DNA of 64,000 bases from Aerococcus urinaehominis. GTDB lineage: Bacteria; Bacillota; Bacilli; Lactobacillales; Aerococcaceae. Every line of letters starts with the position of its first letter. The stretch's first letter is position 1. Below the pieces are notes generated by a model. That model was given only the letters and a program-made list of their open reading frames with translations. It was not told the origin of the DNA and ran no database searches. Location of the stretch: NCBI RefSeq assembly GCF_001543245.1, contig NZ_CP014163.1:186001-250000 (forward strand), written 5' to 3'. The position numbers were made by a program, and so were the translations under genes. This document shows, piece after piece, positions 24,831 through 34,877 of the stretch.

Positions 24831-26555
24831 TTGCTTGAATTAATCAAAAAAGTTCCCAGGTCTTTAATTATCTGGTGCGTCATTTTCGCCTTTCTTCAAG
24901 GTGGATCAGAACTCATCCTCCCCTCTTTAACCGCGCAGCTCTTTGACCAGGGGGTTGCCTTAGGAGATAGCCGTGCTATTATGACCACCGCTTTAAAGAT
25001 GCTAGGGATGACCATATTAATCGTTTCTTTCGCTGTTTTAAATGTTTATTTCGCTTCCAAAGCTTCTTTAGGCCTAGGCCGTTACCTACGCAATAGCCTC
25101 TATCAAAAAGTGGTTGGCCTCCCCAAAGATCAGTATGAAGAATTTGGAGCCGCTTCGCTCATTACCCGGTCTTCCAGTGATGTTGTACAAATTGAACAAA
25201 CAGTGATGATGACCCTCCGAATGTTCTTACTGGCTCCAGCTATGTTTATTGCCGGGGTGGCAATGGCTATTTATACTAGCCCTCAACTGAGCCAAGTTTA
25301 CATTTTTTCTATACCTATGCTGGCACTTGTGATGGGAATTGTCATTTACTTTGCCGGCCCCCTCTTCTTCTCTATGCAAGAAAAAGTTGATAATATGAAC
25401 CGTATCTTCAGGGAAGGTTTGACTGGTATTCGGGTCATTAGGGCCTTTAACCGCAACCAATATGAGAGTGACCGTTTTGCTGGTGCCAATCAGGACTATC
25501 AAACCACAGCGATTAAGGCGAATGTCCGGATGGGCTTTTTAATGCCTGCCATTACACTAGTCTTATCCCTTACCAATATCGGTATTATCTGGTTAGGTGG
25601 CAACCTGGTAAGTGACCTACAACTCCAAGTTGGACAAATTATCTCCTTTATTTCCTATACAGGTATTATTGTCTTTTCTTTCACCATGCTGGGGATGCTT
25701 TTCGTCATGATCCCTCGCGCCCAAGTAGCCGCAAAACGAATTAACCAAGTGCTAAATACGGTGAATGATATTCAGAACCCTGACCAAGCCATGCTGATTG
25801 ATAAACAAAGGCCTGGACAGGTGGACTTTAACCAGGTTTCCTTTAAATTTGGTGATGCACAAACTAACACTTTAACTGATATTGATTTCCATTTGCAAGC
25901 TGGACAAACCCTAGGCATTATCGGTGGTACTGGATCTGGGAAATCTACTATCCTAAACTTGATATTACGATTCTTTGATGTCAATGAAGGATCTGTACAG
26001 GTCAACGGCACTGACGTCCGTGAGATTGATTTAAATAGTTTACGCGATGCCATTGGTTATGTGCCGCAGAAGGCCAACCTCTTTTCCGGAACCATTCGGT
26101 CAAATTTACAATTCGGTAATGAAAACGCCAGTGATGAAGCCTTATGGCGGGCATTAGATATTGCCCAAGCCAAATATTTTGTTGAAGCCCTTACTCACGG
26201 CTTAGATTCTAAGGTAAACCAGGGCGGATCAAACTTTTCCGGTGGCCAAAAACAAAGACTTTGTATTGCCCGGGCCCTGGTTAAACAGGCTAATATCAAT
26301 ATCTTTGATGACTCCTTCTCAGCCCTCGATGCGCAAACGGATGCTAAATTGCGTCAAGCCCTTAACCGCGAGGTGCAAGATTCTGCCAATATTATTGTCT
26401 CCCAACGCGTCTCTACTATTATGGATGCTGACCAAATTTTGGTCCTGGATGACGCTGGCAATATGTGTGGTCTAGGCCACCATGATGACTTATTGGCTAA
26501 TAACAATATCTACCAGTCAATTGTAAACTCACAGTTAGGAGAGGTGGTTGACTAA
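24831..26555 (+). CDS. ABC half-exporter, subunit A (multidrug type)
   Basis: A 574-residue half-transporter: six-helix exporter domain (about 1-310), then an ABC domain with Walker A GGTGSGKST (about 366), signature FSGGQKQRLCIARAL and D-loop region. The Walker B reads NINIFDDSFSALD: Asp stands where the catalytic Glu normally is, the typical degenerate site of heterodimeric exporters. I prefer TTG 24831 (GGAG, 8 nt before) over GTG 24822, which is inside the ribosome site. It overlaps the next gene in TAATGA-like fashion. Confidence 0.88.
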   Translation: MLELIKKVPRSLIIWCVIFAFLQGGSELILPSLTAQLFDQGVALGDSRAIMTTALKMLGMTILIVSFAVLNVYFASKASLGLGRYLRNSLYQKVVGLPKDQYEEFGAASLITRSSSDVVQIEQTVMMTLRMFLLAPAMFIAGVAMAIYTSPQLSQVYIFSIPMLALVMGIVIYFAGPLFFSMQEKVDNMNRIFREGLTGIRVIRAFNRNQYESDRFAGANQDYQTTAIKANVRMGFLMPAITLVLSLTNIGIIWLGGNLVSDLQLQVGQIISFISYTGIIVFSFTMLGMLFVMIPRAQVAAKRINQVLNTVNDIQNPDQAMLIDKQRPGQVDFNQVSFKFGDAQTNTLTDIDFHLQAGQTLGIIGGTGSGKSTILNLILRFFDVNEGSVQVNGTDVREIDLNSLRDAIGYVPQKANLFSGTIRSNLQFGNENASDEALWRALDIAQAKYFVEALTHGLDSKVNQGGSNFSGGQKQRLCIARALVKQANINIFDDSFSALDAQTDAKLRQALNREVQDSANIIVSQRVSTIMDADQILVLDDAGNMCGLGHHDDLLANNNIYQSIVNSQLGEVVD

Positions 26556-28372
26556 TGAATCATAAATTAAACGATGAAAAATTAAGCCTTGGCCAAACAT
26601 GCCTACGCCTCTTTCACTATTTTGGCTCCTATAAGTTAGCCCTAGTAGCAGTTATTATTGCCACTAGCTTGGCTACAATTATGACCACTCTGGCCCCAGC
26701 TATCCTTGGTCAGGCAACAACCGTGATTGTAGATGGCGTAAATCAGGGTCAACAAATAGTTAATGGTCAAGCCCAGTACGTTATTGACTTTAATCGAATT
26801 GGACAAATTGTTAGTCGTGTCCTAATGCTCTATTTACTTGCGGGAGCCGCGCGTTTTGTCCAAAATGCGCTATTGGCCTTCTCAGTTCAAGGCATGCTGG
26901 CAAGTTTACGCCAAGATATGCGCAATAAACTCAATACCCTACCGGTAGCCACAGTAGACGCAATCCCTAACGGAGAAATTCTTAGCCGAGCGATTAATGA
27001 TGTGGAAAATATGGGGCGTACCCTACCCCAAATGGTCTCTCAGACTGTTATGTCAGTGCTACAATTCTTTGGCGTTTTGGTGATGATTTTCCTAATTTCT
27101 TGGAAAATTAGCCTGGTTGTCCTATTTCTTGTTGGCTTAGTCCTGTTTTTTATCTCTAAGGTTGCGCCTTATTCACAAAAGCTCTTTAGCCAACAACAAA
27201 AATCAGAAGGTGAACTTAATGCCATTCTTGAAGAAGACTACAATGGACAATTAGAGATCAAGGCTTTTAACCAACAAGAAAAAAGAGCTGATTATTTCCA
27301 GACTAAAACGGATGATTTCTTTGCTTCGGCATCAAAGGCTCAATTTATTTCGGGGATTATGATGCCCCTGTCAAATTCTGTCAGAAATTTGTCCTACGTG
27401 ACTGTCGCCCTACTAGGCGGTATCGCAGTCATCAATGGCCAACTAACCGTTGGTCAAGTCCAAGCCTTGATCCAATATAACCCACAGTTATTCCAACCCT
27501 TGAGTCAAATGGCTAATATAGTCAACCTGGTCCAAGACACCCTAGCTTCGGCACGTCGGGTCTTTACCTTCTTAGACCTGGATGATATGACTGATGAGCC
27601 ATCCGGCTATCCTGCTATTGAAACTGATAAGACTATGATTTTTGACCAGGTTGATTTCGGTTACCAAGCAGATAAGATGATTATCAAAGATTTTAACTTG
27701 CAAGTTAACCCGGGAGAGACCATCGCTATTGTTGGCCCGACTGGGGCTGGTAAGACCACCTTGATTAACCTCATTGAACGTTTCTATGATGTATCTGCCG
27801 GCTCTATTAAATTTAAGGGCAAAGATATTCGCGACATCGACCGGGCCGATTTACGTGACCATATTTCCATGGTGCTCCAAGATACCTGGCTCTTTACTGG
27901 TAGCCTCTATGATAATATCGCCTATGGTGGCGATGAATCAACCACTAAAGCAGATGTAATGGCAGCAGCCAAGACCGCCCATGTTGATGATTTTGCCCGT
28001 AAACTACCAGATGGTTATGACACCATTATCAACGAAGATGCTTCTAACCTCTCTCAAGGCCAGCGTCAATTAGTGACTATTGCACGCTCCTTGGTTAATG
28101 AACCAGAAATATTAATATTAGATGAAGCCACTTCATCTATTGATACTAGAACTGAAAAATTAATCCAAACTGCGACAGAAAAACTATTAGCGGGCAGAAC
28201 GTCCTTTGTGATTGCCCATCGCCTATCCACTATCCGCGATGCAGACAAAATTCTGGTTATGGACCAGGGCCAAATTATTGAAATGGGTAACCACGACCAA
28301 CTTATGGAAAAACGCGGTTTCTACTATAATCTCTACCAAGCTCAATTTGAAGAAGCCTTTGGTGATGACTAA
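26555..28372 (+). CDS. ABC half-exporter, subunit B (multidrug type)
   Basis: A 605-residue half-transporter with six helices and an ABC domain: Walker A GPTGAGKTTLINLIERF (about 394), signature LSQGQRQLVTIARSL and a canonical Walker B EILILDEATSSID with catalytic Glu. Together with subunit A (degenerate Walker B) it should form a heterodimer of the BmrCD/LmrCD/EfrAB kind. Its ATG overlaps the A stop in TAATG, so translation is coupled. The long terminator at 28390 closes the operon. Confidence 0.9.
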   Translation: MNHKLNDEKLSLGQTCLRLFHYFGSYKLALVAVIIATSLATIMTTLAPAILGQATTVIVDGVNQGQQIVNGQAQYVIDFNRIGQIVSRVLMLYLLAGAARFVQNALLAFSVQGMLASLRQDMRNKLNTLPVATVDAIPNGEILSRAINDVENMGRTLPQMVSQTVMSVLQFFGVLVMIFLISWKISLVVLFLVGLVLFFISKVAPYSQKLFSQQQKSEGELNAILEEDYNGQLEIKAFNQQEKRADYFQTKTDDFFASASKAQFISGIMMPLSNSVRNLSYVTVALLGGIAVINGQLTVGQVQALIQYNPQLFQPLSQMANIVNLVQDTLASARRVFTFLDLDDMTDEPSGYPAIETDKTMIFDQVDFGYQADKMIIKDFNLQVNPGETIAIVGPTGAGKTTLINLIERFYDVSAGSIKFKGKDIRDIDRADLRDHISMVLQDTWLFTGSLYDNIAYGGDESTTKADVMAAAKTAHVDDFARKLPDGYDTIINEDASNLSQGQRQLVTIARSLVNEPEILILDEATSSIDTRTEKLIQTATEKLLAGRTSFVIAHRLSTIRDADKILVMDQGQIIEMGNHDQLMEKRGFYYNLYQAQFEEAFGDD

Positions 28373-28389
28373 TTAATTTGTAAGATAGA

Positions 28390-28431
28390 AAAAAATAGCT
28401 TAAAAGCGCTTGCTTTTAAGCTATTTTTTAT
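28390..28431 (+). terminator. Intrinsic terminator of the exporter operon
   Basis: AATAGCTTAAAAGC and GCTTTTAAGCTATT pair over 14 bp, followed by TTTTTTA. Confidence 0.9.
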
Positions 28432-28466
28432 TGCTAATTACTAGCGTATTTTTAATATCCTGACTT

Positions 28467-30404
28467 TTAATTACTAGCATGCTTTAAATAACCTGCTTTG
28501 AGTGCTTGGTTAGCCGTTTGCTTAAAGTGGAGGCGACCTTGGTCATCAGCACCTTGCATGGTTACCCAAACCTGTGGCCCATTTACCCCCTGGGTAAAAA
28601 GATATAAGTGGCGTTCCTGGCTAGGATTATCCTGGTCAGCAATATCCGAATAGATGGCATCGATTTTATAATTAGCATCTGTGGACTGGCCATCCTTAAA
28701 TTGAATATTTTGACCATCGAGGACTACTTGAAATTCTTTTTCAGGGAATCTAGTCCCATAAAAGTCCACTGGTTGATCAAGCTGGTAAGCTTTGTAAGTC
28801 TGTCCCATCTCTTGTCCCCAGTGCGTCATAAAATTGGCTAGCGCGTCTTGATCATTTGATGAAGCTTGATTTTTTGCTTGACCCGCCATAGCCCTTTGTG
28901 GGTAGTGGTTGTCTAATTTCACCCCGTAAAGTTGGGACAAGTCTACTTGATCAATAGATTCACCCGTTCTGTTCCCACTACCCGGTGTAAATCTAGTTAT
29001 ACCACCATCGACGAAGTCATAAAAATAAACCTTAGTACCAGAAACATCCTGGGCACCAATGCGGTCGTTAATGGTATAAAACCTTTGGCGACTAGGATCA
29101 TAAGTAAAGCCAAATTGACTGCCAACATCTGATGATAACATTGGAAATGCCTCCACAGCTACCCCGCTGTGAATACTAATTAGGTTAAGGTCATCAAATT
29201 CTCGGTCAGACCGTGCCAGTAATTGTGCCAGTTGCTGATCGTAACCTGCTAGCCATTTTGCTTCCCACTCAAAACTTACTATAGGAGTTTCAGCTAGTAG
29301 CTGGCCTAGTACGGCTTGTCTGGATTGAACAATATCATAACGTAAATTATCCAAACTATCTTGGGAATTTTTATCCAGTTCTGGTAAAAGCATTTTTTCC
29401 AAAACAAAGCTATGACTCAAGATAACCATTAAATGACGGGGGATTTCTGACTGATCATCCTCAGCTAGGCTTTGACTTGCAGCTTGATGCAAAGCCGGTA
29501 CAATTGGATGGAGGTCCCCACTTGGTAAGGGACGAATGCCTATTTGGTCAGCAGTAAATGCATCTTGGTCTATCAAGGGCTGAACTTTGTTAGCCCAAAC
29601 TTGCCAGCGATTCCGTAAAAGATTTAAATAGGCCTGCTTATCTATTTGATCAGAATTAGATGAAGCTTCGTCTGCTCCTCGGTCATGATCTGGTTTAGGG
29701 GCAATCGCCTGATTTTCTTCTATACCTTGCCATTCCCACTGGCTAAAGATATCCATAGGTTCTCCCAAGGACTCGCTACTGTAATACTGGTTAAATTCTT
29801 CATCTGTAATTTCTTGGCCAGTCAATTGATCCCTTATAGTTAGAGCGTCTGGCATAGCAGACCGATGGTAAGAACGTATGACTTCAAAATTACCAGCCCC
29901 TGCCGGTAATTCTAAATCACTGTAATTACTAGTTGTCGCGCCCCCCGAAAGAGAAGCGACAATTCTACCATCTTCATAAAAATCTAAACCACCACGATTA
30001 CCGATATGAGCCCCTTCCACGTTATAACCAGCTAAATCTGTTAGCTGTCCAGTATTCAGGGTATAGATATGAAAGACACGGGCTTGGTCACCACGGCTAG
30101 CCAGGAATAGTTCACCAATCCCATTACCATCAAGATCATGCTGGGCATATTGGATGCCTGCCTTGGTATCCGTATTATTAATATCCAATGCCTCGACATA
30201 GCGTGCCTGCTCTAAGGCCTTCTGGTTATTATTTTTAATATCAGGCAGTAATGTCTGATATTCTTCCAATATTTCTAGATACTCGGCTGGCATCGACTCA
30301 ACTTGACTGTTTTGGGCTAAGCTGTTGTTATGATTTTGGCAGCCAGCCAAGCTTAACAAACTAACCGCCACTATCATTAGTTTCCTGCTATACATTAGAT
30401 TCAT
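28467..30404 (-). CDS. Large lipoprotein with C-terminal DUF4767-like domain
   Basis: A 645-residue exported lipoprotein. Signal peptide MNLMYSRKLMIVAVSLLSLAGC ends in lipobox LAGC (written here only to show the Cys; 20 residues precede it closely). An N-terminal segment has QHDLDGNGIGELFLASRGD, a calcium-like DxDGNG repeat seen in many Firmicute lipoproteins. The C-terminal ALANFMTHWGQEMGQTYKAY is the DUF4767 signature. The middle is unrecognised. Start at ATG 30404 after GTGAGGGATTCA. The role is unknown, presumably at the cell surface. Confidence 0.65.
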   Translation of the reverse strand: MNLMYSRKLMIVAVSLLSLAGCQNHNNSLAQNSQVESMPAEYLEILEEYQTLLPDIKNNNQKALEQARYVEALDINNTDTKAGIQYAQHDLDGNGIGELFLASRGDQARVFHIYTLNTGQLTDLAGYNVEGAHIGNRGGLDFYEDGRIVASLSGGATTSNYSDLELPAGAGNFEVIRSYHRSAMPDALTIRDQLTGQEITDEEFNQYYSSESLGEPMDIFSQWEWQGIEENQAIAPKPDHDRGADEASSNSDQIDKQAYLNLLRNRWQVWANKVQPLIDQDAFTADQIGIRPLPSGDLHPIVPALHQAASQSLAEDDQSEIPRHLMVILSHSFVLEKMLLPELDKNSQDSLDNLRYDIVQSRQAVLGQLLAETPIVSFEWEAKWLAGYDQQLAQLLARSDREFDDLNLISIHSGVAVEAFPMLSSDVGSQFGFTYDPSRQRFYTINDRIGAQDVSGTKVYFYDFVDGGITRFTPGSGNRTGESIDQVDLSQLYGVKLDNHYPQRAMAGQAKNQASSNDQDALANFMTHWGQEMGQTYKAYQLDQPVDFYGTRFPEKEFQVVLDGQNIQFKDGQSTDANYKIDAIYSDIADQDNPSQERHLYLFTQGVNGPQVWVTMQGADDQGRLHFKQTANQALKAGYLKHASN

Positions 30405-30463
30405 TGAATCCCTCACTTTTTAATATTTTATTAAGTATATCAAAAGTATAATCAGTAAGCATA

Positions 30464-30492
30464 AAGAAAAGAGCTAAAAAATTTAGCTCTTA
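30464..30492 (-). terminator. Intrinsic terminator of the MFS-UDG pair
   Basis: AAGAGCTAAA and TTTAGCTCTT stem followed by TTCTTTAT on the minus strand. Confidence 0.7.
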
Positions 30493-30506
30493 GGATAAAC
30501 ATAAAA

Positions 30507-31118
30507 TTATTCTGCTTGTTCATCTCTAATTAGTGCTGCCACATATTTAGCTAGGTCCGGCTGCACCTGGTCTAAAAACCAGGGATTATTTTTTAGCCAG
30601 CGATTATTTAATGGTGAGGGATGGGGCAGGGGAAAATAGTCCGGCAAATAGTCTTGGTAATAGGCAACCGTTTGGGTCAAATTAGCTTGGGCCTGGTCAC
30701 CTAGATAAAAGTCCTGGGCATGCTTGCCTACTAAAATAGTCAGCTTTAAATTTGGCATTAAGGCCCGCAATGCAGGATGCCACTTGCTGGCAAAGTCTGA
30801 GCGCGGCTTCTGGTCCCCGGTCTTGGCCTTGCCAGGAAAATAAAAATCCATGGGCAGGTGGCCGATTAAATCGGTCTGATAAAAGAAGTCTCGTGATACA
30901 CCCAACCAAGCTCGCAGCCGATCGCCTGAGGGATCGTCCCAAAACCGCCCCCGTGCTTCGGCTAAACGTCCAGGTGCTTGACCCACCACTAAAATACGTG
31001 CTTGAGCTGGTGCTGAAAACAAGGGGCCTATTCCCCGATCAGTAAAGGATTGATTAGCTGGATCAGCCATGATGGCTTGACGAATGGCCGCTACTTTTTC
31101 TGCATGTGGAGCAGCCAT
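30507..31118 (-). CDS. Uracil-DNA glycosylase superfamily protein
   Basis: A 203-residue protein of the UDG fold. The N-terminal active-site region reads ARILVVGQAPGRLAEARG (about 40-57) and the C-terminal DNA-intercalating loop reads HPSPLNNRW (about 164-172). The GQAPG wording fits the family-4/6-like and uncharacterised UDG group rather than Ung. Iron-sulfur cysteines of family 4 are absent. DNA repair is likely but not proven. Its ATG overlaps the MFS stop in TAATG. Confidence 0.75.
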   Translation of the reverse strand: MAAPHAEKVAAIRQAIMADPANQSFTDRGIGPLFSAPAQARILVVGQAPGRLAEARGRFWDDPSGDRLRAWLGVSRDFFYQTDLIGHLPMDFYFPGKAKTGDQKPRSDFASKWHPALRALMPNLKLTILVGKHAQDFYLGDQAQANLTQTVAYYQDYLPDYFPLPHPSPLNNRWLKNNPWFLDQVQPDLAKYVAALIRDEQAE

Positions 31119-32344
31119 TATTCAGCCACCTGAAGACTGGGCCGCTTGACGCCCTTGTAAAAGCCAAATAAGCCAAAAATACAGCAAATAATACAGAAAT
31201 ACAAGGCCATTTGGGTAGAAAAATGGTTAATAATCATACCGCCCACTAAAGACCCAAGCACATTACCAATTGTTTGTGCCGTTGCCAACATGGCCTGCCC
31301 CTTCACCATATCCTGCTTAGCCATAACCGTATTGGTATAATAAACCGAAACCGTGGTATAAATACCAAATGCTAACATTTGGGTAGCTTGGGCTAACATA
31401 ATACCAGGTACCCCAGTTGCGAAAGCAGTAATAATTGCTTTTACGAGGAAAAAGATAGCTGAAGTCATCAGTAACTGGCGGAGACTAAAGCGCCGGCTTA
31501 GCCATGCATAGGACACCATAACAGGTACCTCAATAAAGGCAGCTAAGGCGAAGGCTGTCCCCATATGTTCCTGGCCGCCACCAACATTGACTAAAATCTG
31601 GAACATATAGTTATTGACTAGGTTGTGAAAGGTAATAAAACAAAGCACGCCTGCTAAGAAATAACCATACTGACGGTATTTTTTGAAAAAAGGTTCGGCA
31701 TCAGGCAAGTCAGTGACATCAGCTGGCGTTGCGATATGGTCTTGATGGTCAGGCGCTTGGTCTGCCGCCCGGTCCCTAGCCTGGTGGAAGGGAAAGAAGA
31801 AGAGGACTAAGCTATAGATAACAAAACTAGCAATTGCAAAAGCCACCATGGCGTCAGTGCCATAGGCCACTGTCAATCGGCCAATGATTAGAGCGCCTAC
31901 TGCATAGAAAGCTGAACCAATTGCCCGTGGTACCCCATAATCTAATTGGTAACCATGGTTAATAAAGTACATGGCCACGGAATTTAACAGGGGCATCAAA
32001 ATCATCATCAAGGTCATGGCTAAAACAAATAATACAGCAATTAGCCACATTAATTGATTGGCAATCAGCATAGCAAGCATGGTGAAAAATAACGGTATTA
32101 ATAAAGCGAGCTTATATTCTAAAAGGGTCCAGCGCCGGCTGCGGTCAATCCGTTCAGCCAGGACTGGTTGAACGAATACAGCGAGTAAGTTGGCTAAGGC
32201 TACCGCCAAACCAATTTGTGATTCATTCAGCCCCTTGCTTAGTAAATAAACAGTCCCAAAACCAGTAAAGCCCGCATATCCTAGATTATAAGATCCCATC
32301 AGACCAGCATACTTGGTCGACAGGTGTTTAAAAGATTGCTTCAT
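31118..32344 (-). CDS. MFS transporter (MFS_1-like, sugar/nucleoside permease type)
   Basis: A 408-residue major facilitator with 12 predicted helices. The wording YNLGYAGFTGFGTVYLLSKG near the start and RAIGSAFYAVGALIIGRL resemble the LacY/PPP/NupG-like MFS group. A charged central loop of about 40 residues (RDRAADQAPDHQDH) separates the halves. ATG follows AAGGAGAAAAT. It forms a translationally coupled pair with the UDG-like gene. The substrate is unknown. Confidence 0.8.
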   Translation of the reverse strand: MKQSFKHLSTKYAGLMGSYNLGYAGFTGFGTVYLLSKGLNESQIGLAVALANLLAVFVQPVLAERIDRSRRWTLLEYKLALLIPLFFTMLAMLIANQLMWLIAVLFVLAMTLMMILMPLLNSVAMYFINHGYQLDYGVPRAIGSAFYAVGALIIGRLTVAYGTDAMVAFAIASFVIYSLVLFFFPFHQARDRAADQAPDHQDHIATPADVTDLPDAEPFFKKYRQYGYFLAGVLCFITFHNLVNNYMFQILVNVGGGQEHMGTAFALAAFIEVPVMVSYAWLSRRFSLRQLLMTSAIFFLVKAIITAFATGVPGIMLAQATQMLAFGIYTTVSVYYTNTVMAKQDMVKGQAMLATAQTIGNVLGSLVGGMIINHFSTQMALYFCIICCIFGLFGFYKGVKRPSLQVAE

Positions 32345-32677
32345 ATTTTCTCCTTATCGTTTTTAAAATTATTTTAACCATTATAACTTACCAGGCTCCC
32401 AATATTAAGTAAATATCTCAGAATAAGTAAGGGGGTGAGGGCTGGTGCTTAGACTGAATCCTTGGCATAAAAAACGTCCCATATCACAGGTATTGTGTCG
32501 GATTTTATGAAAGGACTTCAGGTCATTTTTTTGCTATAACCGTAGCATTTTCAATGCGTACTTATATAGTATGCCTGCCCGAACCCGACTTAGCCGTTAA
32601 TATACGTATAATAGCGAGAGTCCGGGACGTATGCCCCAGACTCTTTAAGCTGATATAGCTTTTTATTTAACCTTGCC
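32345..32677. other. Structured intergenic region between tkt and the MFS gene
   Basis: 333 bp without a gene. Read on the minus strand from the tkt end it carries AGAGTC-TGGG...CCCG-GACTCT (32614-32644), GCATT-GAA-AATGC (about 32544-32556), and CACA-ATACC-TGTG inside a larger GTCC...GGAC pairing that runs into GTTTTTT (about 32468-32518). The last could terminate the aro operon; the rest is unexplained and could be an RNA element. Confidence 0.45.
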
Positions 32678-34747
32678 TTAGCTAGGTCCTGCCCAGCTGG
32701 CTATCGCTTGATAGCGGTCAGCTTGAAGTGCAATTTGGCTAGAAGGATAGAAATGTTGGTAATAAGCTCTAACAATGGCATCGACCGTGATTCCCATGCT
32801 GGCTTGGAGGCGGTCACCGGCCATAGACTGACCAAACGCATCAAGACCCAGCACTACCCCCTCAAGGCCGACATACCGGTACCAGGACTGGCTAGCTCCA
32901 AGTTCAATGGCAATCCGCCGCTTTTCACAAGAAGGCAGGACACTTTCTTGGTAGGCCTGGTCTTGTTCATTAAAAAGCTCCTGACAAGGCATGGAAACCA
33001 CAGCTAGCTCAATACCTAAAGCGCGCAACTGCTCTTGCGCTTGTAGGGTTAAATCAACTTCGGACCCGCTAGCAATCAAAATACCATCCCGGTGACCTTG
33101 GGCTGGTGATAAGACATAAGCACCACGCGCCACTCCTTGGTCAGCTAGCCGGTCAGTACCAGCTAAGATCGCGAGCTTTTGCCGTGATAAGGCCAGTACC
33201 TGCGGCCGGTCTCGAGCCATTAAAGCAATCTTCCAAGCGGCTTGGACTTCATTAGCATCTGCAGGCCGAAAAACATTGAGGTTAGGTATGGCTCTTAGAC
33301 TAGCCAGTTGTTCAATGGGCTGGTGAGTCGGGCCGTCTGCACCGACTTGGATTGAATCATGGGTGAACACATAAATAGCTGGTAATTTTGATAAGGCGGC
33401 CATGCGCATGGCTGGACGTAAGTAGTCAGCAAAAGCGAGGAAGGTGGCCACATAGGACTTACTGCCACCATGTAGGCAAATACCGTTCAAAATAGCTCCC
33501 ATAGCATGCTCGCGTATACCATAGTTAATATTACAGCCTTGATAGTAATCAGGAGCAAAATCTCCCTTATTCGTCAAAGTGGTCTTATTTGATGAAGCTA
33601 AATCAGCAGAACCGCCCCATAAATTAGGTAAGATATCTTGCAAGCAGGTCAAAACTTCACCAGAAGCATCACGACCTGAAAGGCCAGTTTCATCCACCCG
33701 GTAAGGGGTGAGCTGGCTCGTCCAATTTTTTGGTAACCACCCGCCCAGAGCCTGCCGATAGGCTTGGGCCTGATGTGGATAGGAGGCCTGATAGTTAACC
33801 AAGTCAGCCTGCCATTTCTCGTAGCTAGCAAGTTGGCTCGTTAAAATACTTGACCGATAGAGATCATAAACCTGGCGATCCACATAAAAGGTCTGGCTAG
33901 AGAGCCCCTTATCCAGCTTGTAGTCAACTATATCATCAGCTTTAAGTGGATTACCATGTACCTGATGACTACCTGCCAAACTAGAACCAGCCCCGATAAC
34001 TGTTTTGACCTCAATTAAACTAGGATGCTCTGTATCTGCCTTAGCCTCATTGATGGCCTGGTCAATCTCTGCAAGGTCTTCACCATCTTCAACCCGAATA
34101 TATTGCCAATTATAAGCTTGAAAGCGACTAGCTACATGATCTGAACACGATAAATCTAGCTGGCCATCTAAGGAAACATCGTTTGAATCATAGAGCACAA
34201 TCAGCTTGCCTAACTTAAGGTGACCGGCTAATGAGGCGGCTTCGTGGGAAATCCCCTCCATCAAGTCGCCATCAGAGACCAGACAATAGGTATGGTGATT
34301 AACAACTTGTTGACCTTTTTGGTTATACTGGCCGGCTAGGTGGGCTTCAGCCATGGCCATACCCACTGCATTTGCAAAACCCTGCCCCAGAGGACCAGTT
34401 GACGCTTCCACTCCAGGCGTCTGACCGTATTCAGGGTGACCTGGTGTCTTAGGATTAGCCTGGCGAAATCCCTTTAGATCCTGCATGGACAAGTCATAGC
34501 CTGCCACATGCAATAAGGCATAAAGGAGCGCTGAACCATGACCTGCTGATAGGACAAAGCGGTCTCGATCTGGCCAGTCCGGTTGGCTTGGTAGCTGCTT
34601 CATATGCCGCGTCCATAAGACATGCAGCATGGGAGCTGCTCCTAAAACTAAGCCTTGGTGGCCAGACTCAGCCTTGTCAATCATATCTAAGGCTAAGGCT
34701 CTTAAGGTGTCTACTGCTAATTGTTCACTTGTACTATTTAATCCCAT
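32678..34747 (-). CDS. tkt: Transketolase
   Basis: A 689-residue thiamine-diphosphate enzyme that moves two-carbon units between sugar phosphates and can supply erythrose 4-phosphate. The ThDP motif begins at [15 protein letters not shown] (about 161) and ends in [28 protein letters not shown] and [13 protein letters not shown] are conserved cofactor contacts. The N-terminal [14 protein letters not shown] has Gln where HPG is usual. It is the last gene of the aro operon, behind AATGGAGGAAGCATC, fitting its role of feeding DAHP synthase. Many Lactobacillales also have a housekeeping copy elsewhere. Confidence 0.93.
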   Translation of the reverse strand: MGLNSTSEQLAVDTLRALALDMIDKAESGHQGLVLGAAPMLHVLWTRHMKQLPSQPDWPDRDRFVLSAGHGSALLYALLHVAGYDLSMQDLKGFRQANPKTPGHPEYGQTPGVEASTGPLGQGFANAVGMAMAEAHLAGQYNQKGQQVVNHHTYCLVSDGDLMEGISHEAASLAGHLKLGKLIVLYDSNDVSLDGQLDLSCSDHVASRFQAYNWQYIRVEDGEDLAEIDQAINEAKADTEHPSLIEVKTVIGAGSSLAGSHQVHGNPLKADDIVDYKLDKGLSSQTFYVDRQVYDLYRSSILTSQLASYEKWQADLVNYQASYPHQAQAYRQALGGWLPKNWTSQLTPYRVDETGLSGRDASGEVLTCLQDILPNLWGGSADLASSNKTTLTNKGDFAPDYYQGCNINYGIREHAMGAILNGICLHGGSKSYVATFLAFADYLRPAMRMAALSKLPAIYVFTHDSIQVGADGPTHQPIEQLASLRAIPNLNVFRPADANEVQAAWKIALMARDRPQVLALSRQKLAILAGTDRLADQGVARGAYVLSPAQGHRDGILIASGSEVDLTLQAQEQLRALGIELAVVSMPCQELFNEQDQAYQESVLPSCEKRRIAIELGASQSWYRYVGLEGVVLGLDAFGQSMAGDRLQASMGITVDAIVRAYYQHFYPSSQIALQADRYQAIASWAGPS

Positions 34748-34782
34748 GATGCTTCCTCCATTTAGTATCTACTTATGGTGTT

Positions 34783-34825
34783 AGAGCCTGGGATGTTAAC
34801 TTGATAGCCTTATCCCTAGTGCTCT
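34783..34825 (-). promoter_or_regulatory. Stem-loop upstream of tkt
   Basis: AGAGC...GGGAT pairs with ATCCC...GCTCT over two short arms. It lies between the mini-ORF at 34816-34863, whose stop codon falls in the 5' arm, and the tkt ribosome site. It has no T-run, so it is not an ordinary terminator. Confidence 0.4.
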
Positions 34826-34863
34826 TTATCTGTCCAACTGCTAAAGTCAAAGTCAAAATCCAT
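34816..34863 (-). CDS. Aromatic-rich mini-ORF between aroE and tkt (leader-like)
   Basis: A 15-codon ORF, MDFDFDFSSWTDKEH, with a good ribosome site (AAGGAG, 9 nt before ATG) that begins at the aroE stop TAAGGAG. Its core DFDFDFSSWT is close to YFYFYFSSFT in the leader peptide at 37991-38056, with Tyr codons TAT/TAC replaced by Asp codons GAT/GAC and the Phe codons unchanged. It could be a second leader peptide, a decayed copy of the first, or chance. Expression is inferred from the ribosome site only. Confidence 0.45.
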   Translation of the reverse strand: MDFDFDFSSWTDKEH

Positions 34864-34877
34864 TGACTGTTCACTCC

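Noticed and set aside
30752-31045. 97-residue frame opposite the UDG-like gene
   Set aside because: Antisense shadow of a real gene, with no ribosome site or plausible protein composition.
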